NCBI RefSeq assembly: GCF_002101735.1
Contig: NZ_LQPE01000028.1
Span: forward strand, 1 to 41,930
Reading direction: 5' to 3'
DNA: 41,930 nucleotides
Source: Mycobacterium kyorinense
GTDB taxonomy: Bacteria > Actinomycetota > Actinomycetes > Mycobacteriales > Mycobacteriaceae
How positions within the stretch are numbered: position 1 is the first letter of the stretch; the number at the start of each line of letters is the position of its first letter. The notes under the pieces were generated by a model that saw nothing but the letters and a program-made list of their open reading frames with translations, searched no databases and was not told where the DNA came from. Shown in pieces: positions 7,835 through 16,969 of the stretch. The translations under genes were made by a program, and so were the position numbers.

Positions 7835-8857
7835 GTGGACCTGAGTCTTACCGTGGAACAGCGGCAACTTGTCGATTCGTTCGAGGCGATGTACAGCCGG
7901 GAGTCGACGTCTGAGCGGATTCGGGCCGCTGAACCGCTGGGCTTTGACCCGAAGTTGTGGAAGGCGCTGCTGGATTTAGGTGCCGTCGACATGGCTGTCG
8001 ACGACACTGCGGGCGGTTGGGGTGCCTCCGAGTTGGACTTGGCGCTGACGGCCGAGCAGTTCGGTCGCGCACTTGGTTCCGCTCCTGTCATCGAATCTCA
8101 GGTCGCCGCACGGCTGCTCGCTCGCAGTGGTGGTGCCGGTGCCGACTTGCTCGGTCAGGCGTTGGCCGGCGGCCTGCTGGTCAGTTTTTCACCGCGCGGC
8201 GCGCGCGGCAACACGCTGACGCTGGTGCCCGCCGGCGCCGTCGCCGATGCGGTAGTGGCGTTTGTCGGATCGCGCCTCGTTGTTGTGCCGCTGACCGAAG
8301 GCGACCGGCAGCCGGTGCAGAACCTGGGCTCACTGCCGCTGGCGGACGTCACCGTCGGTGATGATTGCGTAACTCTTGCCGAGGGCGAGGACGCGCACCG
8401 CTTGTTCACCGAAGCGCTGGATCTGTGGCTTGCGCTCACTGCCACCGCACTCGCGGGCGCAGCGAAGAAGGCGATCGAGATCGGTGTCGAATACGCCAAG
8501 CAGCGTTACGCGTTCGGCAAGCCGATCGGGACTTTCCAGGCGGTGTCGCATCCATTGGCAGACAGCGCGACTGCGGCCGACGGAGCGCGGCTGCTGAGTT
8601 TGAAGGCCGCATGTGCATTTAACGACGAACCCGCTCGCGTGAGCGAACTCGCGGCCATGGCGTTCGCATTCGCCTACGAAACCGCGCGCGACGCAACACT
8701 GCGTAGCCTTCACATCCACGGCGGTTACGGGTTCGGCATGGAGTGTGATATCCAGCTGTACTACCGGCGGGTCCGGGGATGGGCGTTGGTGTATGGCGAG
8801 CCGGCACTCGCACTCGACCGCGTCGCCGATGCCCGCTACGGTCCAGTGGCGGGCTGA
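7835..8857 (+). CDS. Acyl-CoA dehydrogenase (FadE-like)
   Basis: A 340-residue acyl-CoA dehydrogenase, shorter than the usual 380-400 residues and typical of the divergent subunits found in mycobacterial sterol and xenobiotic clusters. It has an N-terminal helical domain (VEQRQLVDSFEAM), a reduced middle beta domain, and the C-terminal FAD domain with YAKQRYAFGKPIGTFQAVSHPLAD and the HIHGGYGFGMECDIQLYYRR block. In this short class the protein often works as a heteromer with a second FadE; no adjacent partner is present, so it may be homomeric or pair with a distant subunit. The start is GTG 7835. It overlaps the 3' end of the leftward thioesterase gene by 22 bp. Confidence 0.9.
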   Translation: MDLSLTVEQRQLVDSFEAMYSRESTSERIRAAEPLGFDPKLWKALLDLGAVDMAVDDTAGGWGASELDLALTAEQFGRALGSAPVIESQVAARLLARSGGAGADLLGQALAGGLLVSFSPRGARGNTLTLVPAGAVADAVVAFVGSRLVVVPLTEGDRQPVQNLGSLPLADVTVGDDCVTLAEGEDAHRLFTEALDLWLALTATALAGAAKKAIEIGVEYAKQRYAFGKPIGTFQAVSHPLADSATAADGARLLSLKAACAFNDEPARVSELAAMAFAFAYETARDATLRSLHIHGGYGFGMECDIQLYYRRVRGWALVYGEPALALDRVADARYGPVAG

Positions 8858-9273
8858 ACTGGCCTCCGCGACTCCATGACCGCAAAGCTCAGCGTCGCCC
8901 GGGCTGCCAGCCGATCGCGTGCCACATCGACCACATCGACGGCGACGACGATCAACCGCTTGCCCGCGCGCACCAGGCTGGCGGTCGCACGGGCCGGGCC
9001 TTCGACTATCGGCGCCAGGTAGTGAATCGACATGTCCGCGGTACCTGCGCCCGCTTCCGCATTCGTATGCTTGATCGCCAACCGTCCGGCCGCCACGTCG
9101 ATGAGTGTTGCGACCAGACCACCCTGCATAGCGCCCCGAATGTTCACCAGGTCTTCTCTGTTGTGCAGGTCCATGACCACGGCCTCATCGGAGTCGACGA
9201 CGTCGTAGAACGGCAACCGGCCGAACAGATGGCCGGGGATCGTCACCTGCATCGGTTGAGGGGTGACGGTCAC
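8836..9273 (-). CDS. PaaI/YbgC-like hotdog thioesterase
   Basis: A 145-residue single-hotdog protein of the PaaI thioesterase family, expected to hydrolyse acyl-CoA or aryl-CoA thioesters. The segment IRGAMQGGLVATLIDVAAG is the long hotdog helix, with the Gly-Gly and following acidic residue used by PaaI-type enzymes, and TADMSIHYLAPIVEGPARATASLVRAGKR is the central strand set. I chose GTG 9273, which overlaps the TGA of the upstream hydratase (GTGA); a longer reading to 9330 would run into that gene. It forms a two-gene leftward operon with the hydratase and may recover CoA from dead-end intermediates. Confidence 0.85.
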   Translation of the reverse strand: MTVTPQPMQVTIPGHLFGRLPFYDVVDSDEAVVMDLHNREDLVNIRGAMQGGLVATLIDVAAGRLAIKHTNAEAGAGTADMSIHYLAPIVEGPARATASLVRAGKRLIVVAVDVVDVARDRLAARATLSFAVMESRRPVQPATGP

Positions 9274-10178
9274 GCTTGTGCTCGCACCTGATCCTTGACG
9301 GAGAGCACGATCGGCGGCGCGCTCCGCCAATCGGGCACGCCTTGTTCCTCACCGGCGGTCGCGCGTTTGTCGTCGCGCACCCCGACCCAATGCGCGTGGT
9401 TCAACTGGTGCAAGGTGAAGCAGGACTGCAGCGCGTTGTAAAACCCCATATTGTCGACGGACTGATTGACCGATTCCTTGATGAGCAGCGCGGCCATGGT
9501 GGGCACCGTGGCGATGCGCCGGGCCATCTCCAGTGTGCGGTCGGCCAATTCGTCGCGCTTGAAGATTTTGCTCACCATGCCGAGCCGGTAGGCCTCCTCG
9601 ATGTCGATGGCGTCACCGGTGAGCATCAACTCCTTCGCACGTCGGGGCCCGAACTCCCAGGGATGGCCGAAGTACTCCATGCCGCACATGCCCAGCCGGG
9701 TGCCGACGACATCGGCGAAGCGCACCTCCTCACTGCCTACGATCAGGTCGCATGCCCAGATCAGCATCAGCCCCGCCGAGAACACGTCGCCGTGGACCTG
9801 CGCGATCGTGATCTTGCGTAAGTTGCGCCAGCGCAGGTTGTTCTGGAAGAAGTAGTGCCATTCCTGCAGCATGATTTTCTCCGCACCGTCCCTCGTGCCG
9901 CCGTTGATTGCTGCAGTTGGGTGCTGACCTGGCCCAGGAGCGAACTCGGCTCTGGCCTGCTTGGAGCCGATGTCATGGCCCGAGGAGAACATCGGGCCTT
10001 CACCGGCGAGAATGACGACGCGAACGGCGTCGTCGGCCTCGGCCCGCGCGAATGCGTGATCGAGTTCGACCAGCATTCCGCGATTCTGCGCGTTGCGCTG
10101 CTCGGGACGGTTCAACGAGATCCGTACGATCTGCCCGTCGTCGAATGACTCCCACTTCAAGAACTGGTAATCGGTCAT
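9270..10178 (-). CDS. Enoyl-CoA hydratase/isomerase family protein
   Basis: A 302-residue crotonase-fold protein. It shows ISLNRPEQRNAQN at the N-terminus, the first oxyanion loop GPMFSSGHDIGS, an insertion with several aromatic residues (EWHYFFQNNLRWRNL), the second loop VHGDVFSAGLMLIWACDL, and KIFKRDELADRTLEMARRIA. A catalytic Glu is not clear in the hydratase position (DVVGTRLGMCG), so the exact reaction is open. ATG 10178 is preferred over the GTG at 10190, because GGAGGAG lies just before it and the earlier GTG sits in that ribosome-binding site. It is followed by the overlapping thioesterase gene and is divergent from the DapB-like gene. Confidence 0.88.
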   Translation of the reverse strand: MTDYQFLKWESFDDGQIVRISLNRPEQRNAQNRGMLVELDHAFARAEADDAVRVVILAGEGPMFSSGHDIGSKQARAEFAPGPGQHPTAAINGGTRDGAEKIMLQEWHYFFQNNLRWRNLRKITIAQVHGDVFSAGLMLIWACDLIVGSEEVRFADVVGTRLGMCGMEYFGHPWEFGPRRAKELMLTGDAIDIEEAYRLGMVSKIFKRDELADRTLEMARRIATVPTMAALLIKESVNQSVDNMGFYNALQSCFTLHQLNHAHWVGVRDDKRATAGEEQGVPDWRSAPPIVLSVKDQVRAQA

Positions 10179-10225
10179 TATCTCCTCCACGGTTCATTCG
10201 CATTGGCAATGGTGATATCAATTAC

Positions 10226-10243
10226 TGAGAAGGTATGTTCTCA
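10226..10243. promoter_or_regulatory. Dyad operator in divergent gap (GAGAA/TTCTC type)
   Basis: TGAGAAGGTATGTTCTCA is an 18-bp dyad with perfect 6-bp arms and a 6-bp centre. It sits between the divergent hydratase (start 10178) and DapB-like gene (start 10279), and overlaps a possible rightward -10 TATGTT (10234-10239). Half-site spacing is identical to the dyad at 12084-12103. Confidence 0.55.
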
Positions 10244-10278
10244 CAGCATTGACGCGGGGTCACCGGGAAGGGGCGCGC

Positions 10279-11391
10279 ATGACGGAGAACCGTGGCAACC
10301 CGCGAGTGATTCTTTGGGGTCCCGGGCAAGTGGGCGTCGGCGCCTTACGTGCCCTCATCGCACATCCCGGGCTCGACTTGGTCGGTGTCGTCGTACACGC
10401 CGAAGCCAAGGACGGGAAGGACGCGGGTGACCTGTGCGGCATGCCGGCGACCGGTGTCATCGCCAGCCGTGACATCGACGCGGCGCTGTCCTTAGACGCC
10501 GACGTGGTGGCCTACTTCGCCTCAGGTGACTACCGGTACCGCGAAGCAGCGGATGACATTGCGAGGTGTCTGCGCGCAGGCAAGAACGTCGTGTGTACCT
10601 CATTGGTCCCGATGTGCTATCCGCCGGCCGCCGATTCCGAGACCGTCGAGCTGATCGCGGCCGCCTGTGAAGCGGGCGGCACCAGCTTCTTCAACAGCGG
10701 AGTCGATCCCGGATGGGCGAATGACGTGATCGCTCTGACGATGACGGGCTTCAGTAGTCGTGTCGATACCATCAGGATGCTCGAGATACTCGACTACGGG
10801 CCGATCAATCAGCCAGAGATCATGTTCGACTTCATGGGATTCGCGCACCCACCGGAACATCCGGCACCGCTGTTCGACACCGAGCGCCTCGCTTCGCTGT
10901 GGGCACCAATTGTGCACCTGGTCGCCGACGGCGTCGGTCTGCCGCTGGATTGCGTCGACACGACGATCGAGAAGTGGTTGGCCACAGAGCGTTATGAAGT
11001 TGCATCCGGATGGGTCGAACCGGGGACCGTCGGTGGCATGCGTTTCAAGCTCGCCGGCATGGTGTGCGGCGAGGAGCGTGTGGTGCTCGAGCACATCACC
11101 CGAATGGGGGAGGGGTCGGCACCGGATTGGCCGCGGCATCCTTCGCCGCACGGCGGCTACCGCGTCGTCGTCGACGGGCTGCCGACGTACACGGTCGACA
11201 TCGAGATGCACGGCCGCGGGAACAACATGCGTGGTCTCACTTATGCGACGGTGATGCGTGAACTCAACGCCATCCCTGCGGTGATCGCAGCACCGCCCGG
11301 TGTGTTGTCGACGCTCGACCTGCCGTTGGTCACCGGGCCGGTGCGCGGTGGAACGTGGCGAGGTGTGCTGCCGCAAACGGTTCCGGCATGA
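10279..11391 (+). CDS. DapB-like NAD(P)-dependent dehydrogenase
   Basis: A 370-residue protein with an N-terminal Rossmann domain like that of dihydrodipicolinate reductase (VILWGPGQVGVGALRALIAHPGLDLVGVVVH, residues about 10-40) and a C-terminal domain with MRGLTYATVMRELNAIPAV. Relatives include 2,4-diaminopentanoate dehydrogenase and many mycobacterial catabolic-cluster proteins of unknown substrate; it is not the lysine-pathway DapB, which is about 245 residues. ATG 10279 is preferred, with GGGAAGGGGC before it. The following nitroreductase gene overlaps by ATGA, so they form an operon under the dyad at 10226. Confidence 0.82.
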   Translation: MTENRGNPRVILWGPGQVGVGALRALIAHPGLDLVGVVVHAEAKDGKDAGDLCGMPATGVIASRDIDAALSLDADVVAYFASGDYRYREAADDIARCLRAGKNVVCTSLVPMCYPPAADSETVELIAAACEAGGTSFFNSGVDPGWANDVIALTMTGFSSRVDTIRMLEILDYGPINQPEIMFDFMGFAHPPEHPAPLFDTERLASLWAPIVHLVADGVGLPLDCVDTTIEKWLATERYEVASGWVEPGTVGGMRFKLAGMVCGEERVVLEHITRMGEGSAPDWPRHPSPHGGYRVVVDGLPTYTVDIEMHGRGNNMRGLTYATVMRELNAIPAVIAAPPGVLSTLDLPLVTGPVRGGTWRGVLPQTVPA

Positions 11392-12044
11392 CGGACACGG
11401 CGGTGCCCGCCACCACGTACGACCTGTGGACCGTCATGCGCACCGCGTCCGCGATACGGCGGTATCGCGACGAACCCGTCGACGACCAAACGCTCGAACG
11501 TTGTCTGCGCGCCGCGAGTTGGGCGCCTTCGGGTGCTAATCAGCAGCCGTGGCGATTTGTCGTGCTGCGTTCCGACGAAGTCCGTGCGGTCGTTACGGCC
11601 GCCGCCAAGCGAGCGTGGGCCGAGATGCAGGGCTTCTACAGGCTGACCGTGCCCGACCATCGCGCCGACGATCCGAAATCCCGTGTGCTTCGGGCGATGG
11701 CCGAACATATGCACGTCGGCGGCGGGGCGCCCGTCCTCGTGCTGTTCTGCGTTCAACCGCAGCCGGGAGCATCGGACCTGCAACAGGGCGCATCGGTGTT
11801 TCCCGCAGTGCAAAACTTCCTGTTGGCAGCGCGCGGCCAAGGTCTTGGTGCGGCGATCACGCTGTGGCACAGTCTTTGTGAGGATCGACTGCGTGACTTG
11901 GTTGGCATCCCCGACGATTGGCAGCTCGCCGCGCTGCTGACGGTGGGTTGGCCCAGGGGCAGGCACAAGCCGGTGCGCCGCAAGCCGCTTGCGGAGGCGG
12001 CGGTCATCGACCACTGGGACCAGCCGTGGTCAGTCGGACCATGA
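11388..12044 (+). CDS. Nitroreductase-family FMN oxidoreductase
   Basis: A 218-residue FMN-binding nitroreductase fold protein. The N-terminal family signature SAIRRYRDEPVDDQTLERCLRAASWAPSGANQQPWRFVVL is clear (FMN phosphate and ring contacts at Arg-Arg-Tyr and Ser-Gly-Ala-Asn-Gln-Gln-Pro-Trp). VQNFLLAARGQGLGAAITLW is the C-terminal dimer segment. The family reduces nitro groups, enones or flavins, or dehalogenates iodotyrosines; the substrate is unknown. The ATG at 11388 overlaps the previous stop (ATGA), so the longer reading from 11355 is not needed. Confidence 0.9.
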   Translation: MTDTAVPATTYDLWTVMRTASAIRRYRDEPVDDQTLERCLRAASWAPSGANQQPWRFVVLRSDEVRAVVTAAAKRAWAEMQGFYRLTVPDHRADDPKSRVLRAMAEHMHVGGGAPVLVLFCVQPQPGASDLQQGASVFPAVQNFLLAARGQGLGAAITLWHSLCEDRLRDLVGIPDDWQLAALLTVGWPRGRHKPVRRKPLAEAAVIDHWDQPWSVGP

Positions 12045-12083
12045 ACCCTCCCGCCGGGCCGTAACGGCGCCATGGCGAAGCTC

Positions 12084-12103
12084 CGGAGAATTGCTATTCT
12101 CCG
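12084..12103. promoter_or_regulatory. Perfect dyad operator (GAGAAT/ATTCTC)
   Basis: CGGAGAAT and ATTCTCCG are perfect 8-bp arms around TGCT. This is the best copy of the dyad seen at 6942 and 10226. It overlaps a possible -10 TATTCT (12095-12100) and lies 38 bp before the start of the next gene. Confidence 0.6.
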
Positions 12104-12141
12104 TGTGACTGTGTGCTCGATGCACGAGGAGTGGAGACGAC

Positions 12142-12993
12142 ATGCTGCGCGACATCCGCGACCTAGCCTCGGACCCCGAAGCCTATGCAGCCGAGTTGCA
12201 GCGACGGTGGGGTGGACTACTGAGCTACCGCTACATCGGTAGGCGTCATGCTTCGATGAATGTCGGGCCGGCCGACGACACCGTTACCGTGCGTCGCGAT
12301 ATGCGCAACGGCGCCGGCGGGCTGCTCATGGCAGTGCTGGGGATCGCGGCACCGGAAGGCGGTTTAGTCACTGATTTGGAAGCGGTACCCAACCCGGTGA
12401 TCCATTCCTGTCAGGTGCTCGACCCCGGTTTCGATGTGACCCGTTTCGAAGTGGTGACCGAGGACTTGAAGCGGGGTCGCCAGATGGCCTACAGCCGGTC
12501 GCGAATCATCGACGCCGATCGACGTGATCGCGTGCTCGCGATCACTGAGGGCCAGGGGGTCAGCATCGGCGTCCCCCCGCCGGGACTTCAGCGGATGCTC
12601 GTGGATCCGATCGAAGTCAGTGATTCGCCCGACTTACCACCACTCTGGCAGGTGTTCGGCGGCACTCGACGTGCCGACGGCGCGTGGACATTGCCCGAGC
12701 TGTCCGTCGAGGTGGCCTCACCTGACGCCGCGCTGCATGTGGGACCGCAATTCGTCATCCTGGAGGCGGCCGCCATCGACCGGGCAGCGCGTCGCGCCGG
12801 AACCGAACGATTGCAGGGGATCTCCTCGCACGTGATGTTCCTCGCGCGCGGCAAGCATGGCCCCTTCCGGTTCGAAAGCGAAGCAATCGAAGGCGTTGAT
12901 GGCATCGTCGCGGTTCGCACGCTCGGTTACGACGACGGAGCCGACGGCAAGCTCATTACCGCAGCGACACACGTATTCCGATCCGTCGGTTGA
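12142..12993 (+). CDS. Probable double-hotdog acyl-CoA thioesterase-like protein
   Basis: A 283-residue protein I do not recognise with certainty. The layout, two halves of about 140 residues each with a glycine-rich central helix followed by alternating strands (MRNGAGGLLMAVLGIAAPEGG in the first half, PQFVILEAAAIDRAARRAG in the second), suggests a tandem hotdog fold. Proteins of this shape in acyl-CoA clusters are thioesterases or acyl-CoA-binding proteins. The start is ATG 12142 with GAGGAGTGGAG upstream. The dyad at 12084-12103 links it to the same regulon as the genes to its left. It converges on prpR with a 41-bp gap. Confidence 0.7.
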   Translation: MLRDIRDLASDPEAYAAELQRRWGGLLSYRYIGRRHASMNVGPADDTVTVRRDMRNGAGGLLMAVLGIAAPEGGLVTDLEAVPNPVIHSCQVLDPGFDVTRFEVVTEDLKRGRQMAYSRSRIIDADRRDRVLAITEGQGVSIGVPPPGLQRMLVDPIEVSDSPDLPPLWQVFGGTRRADGAWTLPELSVEVASPDAALHVGPQFVILEAAAIDRAARRAGTERLQGISSHVMFLARGKHGPFRFESEAIEGVDGIVAVRTLGYDDGADGKLITAATHVFRSVG

Positions 12994-13034
12994 GCCGCGC
13001 CACGCGCACCGGCCAGTATCCACAGCCCGTCGCG

Positions 13035-14453
13035 TCACACAGTCGGCGAGTAGGGCAGGCTGCTGCCGGTGTTCTCGTCGATGGCGACGTGCCCGCCAAG
13101 GTAGGGGAATGCGCGCTGCGCGCAGTCCGGGCGGTTGCAGATCTTGCAGCCGGCGCCGATCGGCACTGCGGTGCCCGGGTCGTCGACGGCGACGCCGGTG
13201 GAATAGATGAGCTTGTGCGCGTAAGCCAAATCGCAGCCCAAGCCAATCGCGAAGCTGGTGTGCTGACCCAGGTATCCGCGGCCTTCCGGAGCGGTGGCCT
13301 TGGCGACCCAGAAGTACGAGCGGCCGTCGGGCATCTGCGCCACCTGGGTGACGATCCGGCCCGGCTGCGCGAACGCGTCGTGCACCACCCACAGGGGGCA
13401 GCTACCGCCGACCCGGCTGAAGTGAAAGGCGGTGGCCGACTGGCGCTTTGAGATATTGCCCGCCTTGTCAGTTCGGACGAAAATGAACGGGGCGCCGCGA
13501 CACTGCGGGCGCTGCAGCGTGGACAGCCGATGACAGACGGTTTCGAAGCCCACCTCGAAGCGGCGGCCCAACAGGTCGATGTCGTAGCGCAATTCCTCGG
13601 CGGCGCGGTGGAATTGGTTATACGGCAGCAGAAATGCGCCGGCGAAGTAGTTGGCCAGCCCGATGCGGGCGACGCCGCGGACTTCGGGGCTGAGCTGGTC
13701 GTCGGCGGCCAGAATCGCCGAGATCAACTCGGATTGGCTGACCAGCGCCAGCTGGGTGGCTATCTGGAAGGCGCGCTGGCCCGGCCGCAACCAGTGCGCA
13801 ATCCGAAGCACCCGAGTAGCCGGATCGAATGAACGCTTGGTGGTCTCGGGCAGACGGTCGTCGACGGCCACGGTGATGTCGAACCGGTCGGCCATCAACT
13901 CGGCGAGTTGGATGTCGAGCCTGCCGACCCGCATCCCGCTCTCGGCGAACATCTGCTCGGCCGCCAGATCGAGGTCGCCGATGTAGTTGTTGCGGTCGTA
14001 AAAGAAATCGCGGACTTCTTCGAAGGGCATCGGGCCTTCTGGCGGCAGCGACGTCTCGGTGATCGCGCGCGAGCGGTACGCCTCCAGTTCCTCGGTGGCG
14101 TCCCGCAGCCGGCGGTGCACGGCCACCAGGCTGCGGCCGACCTCGGGCATCCGGGCGACCAATTCCTCCACCTGTGCGCGGCTCACGCTTTCGGCGGCGG
14201 TAGCGGTGAAGACCTCGGACAAGTCCGCGACCAGCCGGGCGTCCACGTCGGACGAGAAGTAGTGGGCGGGCAGATCGAAGCGCTCGGTGAGCGCGAGCAG
14301 CACCGGCACCGTGATCGGCCGCTGGTCGTTCTCCAGCTGGTTGACGTAGCTGGTGGACAGATCCAGGGTGCGGGCCAGCGCGGCCTGCGTCAGGCCGCGT
14401 TCCTCCCGCAACCGCCGCAACCGGGCGCCGGAGAACATCTTCGCCACATGCAC
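13035..14453 (-). CDS. prpR: PrpR, regulator of the methylcitrate cycle
   Basis: A 472-residue RamB/PrpR-type regulator (Rv1129c in M. tuberculosis). It has an N-terminal XRE helix-turn-helix (about residues 8-62, GLTQAALARTLDLSTSYVNQLENDQRPIT), a central ImmA/IrrE-like domain, and a C-terminal DUF2083-type domain. The C-terminal cysteines Cys436, Cys439 and Cys444 fit the Fe-S cluster reported for mycobacterial PrpR, which binds propionyl-CoA and activates prpDC. It is divergent from prpD, the classical arrangement. ATG 14453 is the longest start; the Met at residue 6 matches the start of related RamB proteins and is an alternative. Confidence 0.95.
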   Translation of the reverse strand: MHVAKMFSGARLRRLREERGLTQAALARTLDLSTSYVNQLENDQRPITVPVLLALTERFDLPAHYFSSDVDARLVADLSEVFTATAAESVSRAQVEELVARMPEVGRSLVAVHRRLRDATEELEAYRSRAITETSLPPEGPMPFEEVRDFFYDRNNYIGDLDLAAEQMFAESGMRVGRLDIQLAELMADRFDITVAVDDRLPETTKRSFDPATRVLRIAHWLRPGQRAFQIATQLALVSQSELISAILAADDQLSPEVRGVARIGLANYFAGAFLLPYNQFHRAAEELRYDIDLLGRRFEVGFETVCHRLSTLQRPQCRGAPFIFVRTDKAGNISKRQSATAFHFSRVGGSCPLWVVHDAFAQPGRIVTQVAQMPDGRSYFWVAKATAPEGRGYLGQHTSFAIGLGCDLAYAHKLIYSTGVAVDDPGTAVPIGAGCKICNRPDCAQRAFPYLGGHVAIDENTGSSLPYSPTV

Positions 14454-14546
14454 ACCCTACTCCCGCGCGTGTTCACAACATTCGCAATCATCGCGGGCAG
14501 AGGACGCAAAATTACACATATCCAGTGGGTTTCTATCGTCGTCGGC

Positions 14547-14563
14547 TTTGCATAGTGTGCAAA
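14547..14563. promoter_or_regulatory. Probable PrpR/RamB operator at the prpD start
   Basis: TTTGCA and TGCAAA face each other across TAGTG, an inverted repeat that resembles the TTTGCAAA core known for RamB/PrpR-type regulators. It ends one base before the prpD ATG and encloses a possible -10 CATAGT (14551-14556). With that -10, transcription would begin at or next to the ATG, so prpD mRNA may be leaderless; no ribosome-binding site is seen. Confidence 0.6.
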
Positions 14564-14564
14564 T

Positions 14565-16070
14565 ATGATCATGCACCCGGTCCGGACCCGGCGCAGCGCC
14601 GACGACTTTCCGTTCACCGAGCACCTCGCCTACAAGATCGCCGAGGTGGCCGCGGACCCGGTCGCCGTCGAGCCCCAGACCGAGGCGATGGTGCTGAACC
14701 GGATCATCGACGACGCCGCGGTCAGCGCCGCGGCGGTGCTGCGACAACCAGTCACCGTGGCCCGCCACCAAGCGCTGGCGCACCGGTCCCGTCCCGGCGC
14801 GACGGTGTTCGGCGTCGACGGCAGCTACTCGGCGGAGTGGGCGGCGTGGGCCAACGGCGTCGCGGTGCGCGAACTCGATTTCCACGACACGTTTCTGGCC
14901 GCCGAGTACTCCCATCCTGGTGACAACATCCCGCCGTTGGTGGCCGTCGCCCAGCAGCTCGGGATCCGCGGCGCCGACCTGATCCGCGGCATCGCGACCG
15001 CCTACGAGATCCAGATCGACTTGGCCCGCGGAATCTGCCTGCACGAGCACAAGATCGATCACGTCGCTCATCTCGGCCCGTCGGTAGCCGCCGGGCTGGG
15101 CACCATGCTGCGGCTGGACACCGAGACCATCTATCAGGCGATCGGGCAGGCGCTGCACCTGACCACCGCCACCCGCCAGTCCCGCAAGGGCTCGATCTCG
15201 AGCTGGAAGGCGTTTGCGCCCGCACACGCCGGCAAGGTGGCCATTGAGGCCGTCGACCGGGCGATGCGCGGCGAGCGATCACCGGCGCCGATCTACGAGG
15301 GCGAGGACGGTGTCATCGCCTGGCTGCTGTCGGGCCCCGAGCACACCTACCGGGTGCCGCTGCCCGCGCCCGGAGAGCCCAAGCGCGCGATCCTCGACAG
15401 CTTCACCAAGGAGCATTCGGCCGAATACCAAAGCCAGGCACCGATCGACCTGGCCCGCCGGTTGCGCCAACGCATCGGCGACCTCGACCAGGTGGCGTCG
15501 ATCGTGCTGCACACCAGCCACCACACCCATGTGGTGATCGGCACCGGCTCCGGCGATCCGCAGAAATTCGACCCCGATGCGTCGCGGGAAACTTTGGACC
15601 ACTCGCTGCCGTACATCTTCGCGGTCGCGCTGCAGGACGGCAGCTGGCACCACGAACACTCCTACGCGCCGGAGCGGGCGCACCGGCCCGACACGATTGC
15701 GTTGTGGCACAAGATCTCCACGGTCGAGGATCCGGAGTGGACGCGCCGCTACCACTCGACCGACCCGGCCGAGAAGGCGTTCGGCGCCCGCGCGGAGGTG
15801 ACCCTGAAGAGCGGCGAGGTGATCAGCGACGAACTCGCCGTCGCCGACGCCCATCCGCTGGGTGCGCGGCCGTTCGGCCGTGAGCAGTACATCGCCAAAT
15901 TCACCGAACTCGCCCACGGCGTGGTCAAACCCGCTGAACAGCAACGGTTCTTGACCACGGTCGACGGTCTCGCCGACATGAAGCCCGGCACGCTGGCCGC
16001 GCTGAACGTGCTGGTCGACCCGCAGGTGCTTGAGAAGGCGCCGACCATCTCGTCGGGCATCTTCCAATGA
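14565..16070 (+). CDS. prpD: 2-methylcitrate dehydratase PrpD
   Basis: A 501-residue MmgE/PrpD-family enzyme that dehydrates 2-methylcitrate to 2-methyl-cis-aconitate in propionyl-CoA detoxification. Family blocks include the N-terminal [39 protein letters not shown], the lid region [14 protein letters not shown], and the late [18 protein letters not shown]. The start could be ATG 14565 or ATG 14571; neither has a good ribosome-binding site, and the upstream -10 suggests a leaderless message beginning at 14565. It is followed by prpB with ATGA overlap, and a PrpR-like site abuts the start codon. Confidence 0.96.
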   Translation: MIMHPVRTRRSADDFPFTEHLAYKIAEVAADPVAVEPQTEAMVLNRIIDDAAVSAAAVLRQPVTVARHQALAHRSRPGATVFGVDGSYSAEWAAWANGVAVRELDFHDTFLAAEYSHPGDNIPPLVAVAQQLGIRGADLIRGIATAYEIQIDLARGICLHEHKIDHVAHLGPSVAAGLGTMLRLDTETIYQAIGQALHLTTATRQSRKGSISSWKAFAPAHAGKVAIEAVDRAMRGERSPAPIYEGEDGVIAWLLSGPEHTYRVPLPAPGEPKRAILDSFTKEHSAEYQSQAPIDLARRLRQRIGDLDQVASIVLHTSHHTHVVIGTGSGDPQKFDPDASRETLDHSLPYIFAVALQDGSWHHEHSYAPERAHRPDTIALWHKISTVEDPEWTRRYHSTDPAEKAFGARAEVTLKSGEVISDELAVADAHPLGARPFGREQYIAKFTELAHGVVKPAEQQRFLTTVDGLADMKPGTLAALNVLVDPQVLEKAPTISSGIFQ

Positions 16071-16969
16071 GCGGGCTGCTGGCGGCGGCGTCCAGTGCCG
16101 CCGATAAGCGGGCGGCTTTCCGGGCCGCGCTGAATTCAGGTCGGCTGCAACGCTTTCCGGGGGCGTTCTCGCCGCTGGTGGCCAAACTGGTCGCGGATAT
16201 CGGTTTTGAGGGCGTGTACGTGTCCGGCGCGGCGCTGTCGGCCGACCTGGGTCTGCCCGACATCGGGTTGACGACGCTCTCCGAGGTCGCTGCACGCGGC
16301 GCACAGATCGCCGCGGCCACCGACCTGCCCACGCTGATCGACGCCGACACTGGATTCGGCGAACCGCTCAACGCCGCGCGGACCGTCACGACGCTCGAAG
16401 ACGCCGGTCTGGCCGGCTGTCACCTCGAGGACCAGGTCAACCCCAAGCGCTGCGGCCACTTGGACGGCAAGGCCGTCGTCCCGACGGCCGAGATGGTCAG
16501 GCGGATCCGCGCAGCCGTTGCGGCGCGGCGCGATCACAACTTCGTCGTCTGCGCCCGCACCGACGCCGCCGCCGTCGAGGGAGTCTCAGCCGCGATCGAC
16601 CGGGCCCGCGCCTACGCCGACGCCGGCGCCGACCTGATCTTCACCGAGGCGCTCACGGACGCAGCCGAATTCGAGCGGTTCCGCGCCGCAGTGGACGTAC
16701 CGCTGCTGGCCAACATGACCGAGTTCGGCAAGTCGCCGCTGCTGAGTGCGCAGGAATTGGCCGACATCGGCTACAACGTCGTCATCTACCCGGTCACCAC
16801 GCTGCGGCTGGCGATGTTCGCCATCGAGGCGGGACTGCGCGAAATCGATACCGCCGGAACGCAATCAGGACTGCTCGAGAAGATGCAGCACCGCAGCCGG
16901 CTCTACGAGTTGCTGCGCTACGCCGACTACACCCAGTTCGACAACGACATCGCGGGAGGCAAGCGATGA
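16067..16969 (+). CDS. prpB: 2-methylisocitrate lyase PrpB
   Basis: A 300-residue PEP-mutase/isocitrate-lyase superfamily enzyme that splits 2-methylisocitrate into pyruvate and succinate. The catalytic loop KRCGH is at 127-131 (Cys129), the metal-binding Asp92 and Asp94 lie in DADTGFG, and EDQVNP precedes the loop. The length matches PrpB (about 295-305) rather than isocitrate lyase. The ATGA overlap with prpD and again with prpC shows one tightly coupled operon. M. tuberculosis lacks prpB and uses isocitrate lyase for this step, so the gene marks a more complete cycle here. Confidence 0.95.
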   Translation: MSGLLAAASSAADKRAAFRAALNSGRLQRFPGAFSPLVAKLVADIGFEGVYVSGAALSADLGLPDIGLTTLSEVAARGAQIAAATDLPTLIDADTGFGEPLNAARTVTTLEDAGLAGCHLEDQVNPKRCGHLDGKAVVPTAEMVRRIRAAVAARRDHNFVVCARTDAAAVEGVSAAIDRARAYADAGADLIFTEALTDAAEFERFRAAVDVPLLANMTEFGKSPLLSAQELADIGYNVVIYPVTTLRLAMFAIEAGLREIDTAGTQSGLLEKMQHRSRLYELLRYADYTQFDNDIAGGKR

